Origin: Aridibaculum aurantiacum
Lineage (GTDB): Bacteria; Bacteroidota; Bacteroidia; Chitinophagales; Chitinophagaceae
Reading direction: 5' to 3'
Length of the DNA: 64,000 nucleotides
Assembly: GCF_017355875.1 (NCBI RefSeq)
Contig: NZ_JAFEWC010000001.1
Location: 434,001 to 498,000, forward strand
Shown here piece after piece: positions 60,536 to 64,000 of the stretch (position 1 is the stretch's first letter; each line of letters opens with the position of its first letter). The notes under the pieces are model-generated. The model was not told where the DNA came from and searched no databases. It saw only the letters and a program-made list of their open reading frames with translations. The translations under genes and the position numbers were made by a program.

Positions 60536-61102
60536 TTACTTATTTAGAAATTCGATTATTATTTCTTCTGCTTCCTTACAGGCTGTTTCAAGGTTGTGGT
60601 TTGTGATCACCCTGTCGAAAGAATGCTTGAATGACAGCTCATAGCTTGCCTTATTCAAGCGTGTTTTTATAGTTTCCTCATCATCTACTCCACGACCTTC
60701 CAGGCGATTGCGCAGTTCATCTATAGAAGGCGGCTCTATAAAAAGCGAAATAGTATTTTCCGGGTACTGCTTCTGAATGTGAATAGCCCCTTTTACATCT
60801 ATGTCAAGTATTACAGCCTTCCCCTGCGACCATAGTCTCTCCATCTCCGTTTTCAACGTACCATAGTACTTGCCTTCATACACCATTTCCCATTCCATAA
60901 ACTCATTCCTGTGTATCCGCTCCTGGAACTCTTCCACGGTCATAAAATAGTAATCAACACCATTTTTTTCTTTACCACGTGGCAGGCGAGTAGCTGCAGA
61001 AATGGAGAATGCCAGTTGATCATATTTTTGCAGCAGGTAGCGCGTAATACTTGTTTTGCCAGCGCCAGAAGGTGCAGTAATTACTATGATTTTTCCTTTC
61101 AT
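60536..61102 (-). CDS. gmk: Guanylate kinase
   Basis: Converts GMP to GDP with ATP. 188 residues, P-loop ITAPSGAGKTS (about 8-18), GMP-binding TRLPRGKEKNGVDYYFM and VYEGKYYGTL, LID region RLEGRGVDDEETIKTRL. Full length. First gene of the pair with the ArsC/Spx-like gene and divergent from umuC, with the palindromic operator at 61259 in between. Confidence 0.95.
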   Translation of the reverse strand: MKGKIIVITAPSGAGKTSITRYLLQKYDQLAFSISAATRLPRGKEKNGVDYYFMTVEEFQERIHRNEFMEWEMVYEGKYYGTLKTEMERLWSQGKAVILDIDVKGAIHIQKQYPENTISLFIEPPSIDELRNRLEGRGVDDEETIKTRLNKASYELSFKHSFDRVITNHNLETACKEAEEIIIEFLNK

Positions 61103-61258
61103 ATAGATAAATGAACTGCAAAGAAAACAAAGTTTGCTTTAGCAGCACAAAGCATTACAACTACCACGTGACCCATACACCAACATCTTCCTTCACATGA
61201 AGATTGTCTAGTATCCTATGCAGTGGCTGTTGTAGCTCTTAAACAAGATTGAGAAAGA

Positions 61259-61273
61259 GCTAAAAATTTTAGC
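61259..61273 (+). promoter_or_regulatory. SOS-box-like operator upstream of umuC
   Basis: GCTAAAAATTTTAGC followed by AAAAAGC, 102 nt upstream of the umuC ATG. It differs from the umuD site at one base and keeps the same 15-bp frame. This link between distant umuD and umuC genes is the main support for calling these sites a regulon. Confidence 0.7.
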
Positions 61274-61375
61274 AAAAAGCTGCCAGTAACGGAGAACGAG
61301 ATCAAGGAAAAACTACCTTGCACCTGTTTTACAGGCTCAACTCTTCATGCAGCCTGTCGGCAAAGCAAAACAGGA

Positions 61376-62659
61376 ATGAAAGCGATAGTTGATTGCAATA
61401 ATTTTTATTGCTCGTGCGAAAGGTTATTCAAGCCTCATTTGAACGGGAAACCTGTTGTGGTACTTAGCAACAACGATGGATGCATTATTTCAAGAAGTGA
61501 TGAAGCTAAAACATTGGGTATAAAAATGGCGCAGCCATACTTCCTTAGCAAGCCCCAACTTCAGCAGAATGGTATCACCGCTTTTAGCAGCAACTACAAC
61601 TTATACGGCGACTTAAGCAAGCGTGTTATGGAAACTATGCAAAGCATGTTGCCTGCTCATTGTGTAGAGGTTTATTCAGTTGACGAAGCTTTTGTTGATC
61701 TTAGTGAAGTGCCACTGAATAAGCTAAACGAGGTGGTAAAAGAGATGAAGGAGCGCATCATGCATTGGACAGGTATTCCGGTTAGCATAGGTGTGGCACC
61801 TACAAAAACGCTGGCTAAAATTGCTAATCGACTAGCTAAAGACAACAAGGCTAAAAGTCATTGCATGCTGGTGCTTGATACTGCAGGAAAAGTGGATGCA
61901 GCACTTAAAAGAACACCTGTAGACGAGATATGGGGAGTGGGTAAACAATACGCTGCTAAAATTGAAAAGCTAGGCTACAATACAGCTTTCGATCTAAAAC
62001 AGGTGCCGGAAGATTGGGCACGAACGCACTTAGGTGGTGTGGTAGGCGTGCGGCTGATAAAAGAACTAAATGGTGTTCATGCTATTGGTTTAGATGAACA
62101 GTTAGCTACTAAAAAAATGGTATCGTGTACACGTCGTTTTGGGCATCCACTGCAACAGGTGGAGCCAATGAAAGAAGCCGTTGCCATGTATGTAAGTCGT
62201 GCAGCAGAAAAACTGCGCAGGCAAAATAGTGCAGCCAAAAAAATGACTGTTTTTGTCATTGAAAAAGCACTGGATAAAGGAGATGTTTACAAGCCAAACG
62301 AGCCAATCAATAAAGTGATGGTGTTGCCTGTTGCCACCTCTAATACCAATGAGCTTATTAAACCTGCATTACAACTGTTAGAGGAATTGTACCAGCCAGG
62401 TGTGGTGTACGAAAAAGCAGGCGTCATCTTTAGCAACCTTGTTCCGGATGATTCTGTTCAGCAAAATATATTTACGCCTTCTGAAGGAACAAAGGTTTCT
62501 AAAGCCTTGATGGAAAAGATAGATAACATCAACTTCAGCATGCGCAACGAGAAGGTGAAGTTCGCCTCCTCTGGCACCAATAGGGAATGGAAAATGCGGC
62601 AGGCCTTGCTGACACCAAAATATACCTCCCGTTGGAATGAACTAAAAGATGTAGAGTAA
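61376..62659 (+). CDS. umuC: Y-family DNA polymerase V catalytic subunit
   Basis: Error-prone translesion polymerase. 427 residues, the UmuC length. Catalytic acids Asp6 (AIVDCNNFYCSCE) and Asp103-Glu104 (VYSVDEAFVDLS), the steric-gate region SNNDGCIISRS typical of UmuC, two helix-hairpin-helix segments (VDEIWGVGKQYAAKIEKLG), and the C-terminal UmuC domain (LLTPKYTSRWNEL). The umuD gene lies 56 kb away on the other strand, not in an operon as in E. coli, but shares the palindromic operator. Because UmuD here lacks its protease residues, activation of the polymerase must differ from E. coli. Confidence 0.94.
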   Translation: MKAIVDCNNFYCSCERLFKPHLNGKPVVVLSNNDGCIISRSDEAKTLGIKMAQPYFLSKPQLQQNGITAFSSNYNLYGDLSKRVMETMQSMLPAHCVEVYSVDEAFVDLSEVPLNKLNEVVKEMKERIMHWTGIPVSIGVAPTKTLAKIANRLAKDNKAKSHCMLVLDTAGKVDAALKRTPVDEIWGVGKQYAAKIEKLGYNTAFDLKQVPEDWARTHLGGVVGVRLIKELNGVHAIGLDEQLATKKMVSCTRRFGHPLQQVEPMKEAVAMYVSRAAEKLRRQNSAAKKMTVFVIEKALDKGDVYKPNEPINKVMVLPVATSNTNELIKPALQLLEELYQPGVVYEKAGVIFSNLVPDDSVQQNIFTPSEGTKVSKALMEKIDNINFSMRNEKVKFASSGTNREWKMRQALLTPKYTSRWNELKDVE

Positions 62660-62693
62660 CTGGTGGAGGTTATTCTACCACCAGTTACTGTAG

Positions 62694-63608
62694 TTAGAAC
62701 CTTACTTCCATTCCGTCTGTATTTACATACGTTGTCTTACCATTTGCCAATCTTAGCTCATACACTTCTGGCCGTCCCTGCACCTGCACCCGGCTAATGC
62801 TTGCCACCTGGAAAGTAGCAGGCTGTTTTGCAATAAAAACAGACACCGGCGCCGGAGGCTGAACCAATGGAATATCAGTTCGCATATTGATGCGCGTTCC
62901 TGATGCATCGTACGTAGATGTAACCCACGATGTGCCTGCTTTATACCTAACCGTATATTGATTGGTATCTACCTGGTTGCGTGTCCATGCAGCATTGTTA
63001 CTTGCCGGAAATTCCCTGTTAAAAGAAGCAGTGATAGGTGGTGGTATTGTCCACTGGCTTTCACCTACCGTGTTTCTTACACCATCACCCCAATTGGTTT
63101 GTCCAAACTGCGCTTGTCCCGATCTATCTACAGCTCCTGATGTAGTTGTTACGCCTTCAGTAGTTGTTATTGTATTCACATTAAAAGTTGTATCGTTTCC
63201 ACCTGGTACTACGGTACCTACAGTAGCACGGGCAGCAGGACCTTGCGTCACAATGGTATCAAAAGTGCGGGCAGCATTTGGCGCTGCATATACACCTTGT
63301 ACAAAAGGACTATTAGGCTGTGCGTTTGAAGCACCCTGCCTGTTGATATTGGTATTGCTGGCGTTGCTCCTGTTTATCTCAGTTGGCCTGTCGTTAGGTG
63401 TAGGCGCTACAGAAGGCGAATTAGGATTGCCCCTTACAGAAGGTGAATGCCTGCTGGAAGTCTTAACTGGTGATGTATGCTGCCGGCTGTTTTGCGGGTA
63501 GTTGTCTTTGCCTTTTTTAGGTAAAGGATGTGTATTAGCCACCTGCCCCTGCGCCCATATTCCCATGGCCATGCATATGCCTATAATTAGTGTTTTCATA
63601 TTCCTCAT
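62694..63608 (-). CDS. Secreted low-complexity protein with C-terminal PepSY-like domain
   Basis: 304 residues (an alternative ATG three codons in gives 301). Signal peptide ending WAQGQVA. Residues 25-120 are disordered and rich in Asn, Ser, Pro and Thr with repeats of NSPSV and SNA. Residues 180-300 contain NREFPASNNAAWTRNQVD, YTVRYKAGTSWVTSTYD and a final strand pair (YELRLANGKTTYVNTDG), the look of the PepSY-like/BLIP-like proteins of Bacteroidota. Role unknown. Confidence 0.7.
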   Translation of the reverse strand: MRNMKTLIIGICMAMGIWAQGQVANTHPLPKKGKDNYPQNSRQHTSPVKTSSRHSPSVRGNPNSPSVAPTPNDRPTEINRSNASNTNINRQGASNAQPNSPFVQGVYAAPNAARTFDTIVTQGPAARATVGTVVPGGNDTTFNVNTITTTEGVTTTSGAVDRSGQAQFGQTNWGDGVRNTVGESQWTIPPPITASFNREFPASNNAAWTRNQVDTNQYTVRYKAGTSWVTSTYDASGTRINMRTDIPLVQPPAPVSVFIAKQPATFQVASISRVQVQGRPEVYELRLANGKTTYVNTDGMEVRF

Positions 63609-63880
63609 TTATGTATAAGTATTCAAAAACCATACGTCATCTTTTCTCATTGCAAACGGGATTTGCAACACCTAGTGGTTCTAATAATCAAGGCGAATAT
63701 TTACCGAAACCCTTACCAGTAGCGGCTTTTATGGGGAAAGAATGCAGGTTGCGTCCAACATTTTATACAGCGGTTACACACTTGTTTAGAGGCTGCATAA
63801 ACACGAAAATGGCATGTATAAACACAGCTTTTAAATAGCTAAATGCATAGAATTTGTACCCTGTAGATAAAACATGTGTT

Positions 63881-64000
63881 ATGGCAAACTCAAACAAAAA
63901 ATCTTCCACCAAGAAAGATCCTTGCTGGAAGAACTACGAGCAAAAAGGCACCAAGAAAAATAATGGAAAACAAGTACCTGATTGTGTTCCTAAGAAGAAG
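63881..64000 (+). CDS. Small basic protein, 5' part (right edge)
   Basis: ATG at 63881, open to the window end (40 codons). MANSNKKSSTKKDPCWKNYE, then QKGTKKNNGKQVPDCVPKKK. The pattern D-P-C-W-K-x-Y-x-x-x-G-x-K-x-x-x-G-x-x-V-P-x-C-V-P is a short two-cysteine module that I have seen in small proteins of phages and bacteria, with no established function. Upstream AT-rich sequence (63841-63880) may hold the promoter. Confidence 0.6.
   Translation, partial: MANSNKKSSTKKDPCWKNYEQKGTKKNNGKQVPDCVPKKK

Overview
The window reads as a chromosomal segment of a Bacteroidota bacterium, most likely Chitinophagaceae or a close relative. The grounds are a T9SS-type C-terminal sorting domain on a giant secreted protein, -7 elements of the TAnnTTTG type, a DUF6089-type outer-membrane protein, weak Shine-Dalgarno sequences, and family-typical CdsA, DusB, LysS and LigD proteins. 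The assignment is by pattern only; no database was searched.

Layout. 1-4.6 kb: housekeeping genes (3' part of cysS, cdsA, a DUF2007 protein, a CPBP protease, dusB). 4.7-8.0 kb: a damage-response cluster with a UmuD-like protein that has lost its protease residues, a radical SAM protein and two tandem 2H-phosphoesterase-like proteins. Two of its promoters carry the same 15-bp palindrome that recurs 54 kb away in front of umuC (61.26 kb). 8.0-10.4 kb: a secreted metalloprotease, a CBS protein and two very small transcription units. 10.46-15.5 kb: an RNA-repair island made of structured RNA with tRNA-mimic modules in circularly permuted order, a soluble slipin, tRNA-Lys(CUU), tRNA-Gln(UUG), a YkuK-type RNase H-fold protein, an unknown membrane-anchored protein and RtcB RNA ligase. 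Five inverted-repeat elements lie among these RNA genes. 15.6-22 kb: LigD, a glycine-zipper lipoprotein, an AmgK-like kinase fused to a RapZ C-terminal domain, a MurU-like nucleotidyltransferase and an outer-membrane protein. 22.6-26.9 kb: a 1412-residue T9SS-secreted protein.

27.4-54.0 kb is one large exopolysaccharide locus: Wza-like exporter, Wzc-like tyrosine kinase, FkbM methyltransferase, Wzm/Wzt ABC exporter, about a dozen glycosyltransferases, a GH99/WbsX protein, a Wzy-like polymerase, a WcaF-like acetyltransferase and an asparagine-synthase-like amidotransferase. Most genes overlap or nearly touch, and an intrinsic terminator lies in the leader. Two tandem outer-membrane paralogues follow. 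56-64 kb returns to housekeeping genes (lysS, gmk, an ArsC/Spx-like protein, an SDR enzyme), with umuC and a lone glycosyltransferase.

The strongest candidate for an undescribed system is the RNA island at 10.46-15.5 kb. One RNA module folds on paper into all four tRNA arms, but in the order T arm, acceptor stem, D arm, anticodon arm. Its acceptor stem is sealed by a UUCG tetraloop and its anticodon loop is identical to that of the tRNA-Lys 1.6 kb downstream. With RtcB, slipin and YkuK this suggests a tRNA-damage repair or decoy system related in concept to the Y-RNA/RtcB operons of enterobacteria, although no Ro60/Rsr gene is visible here.
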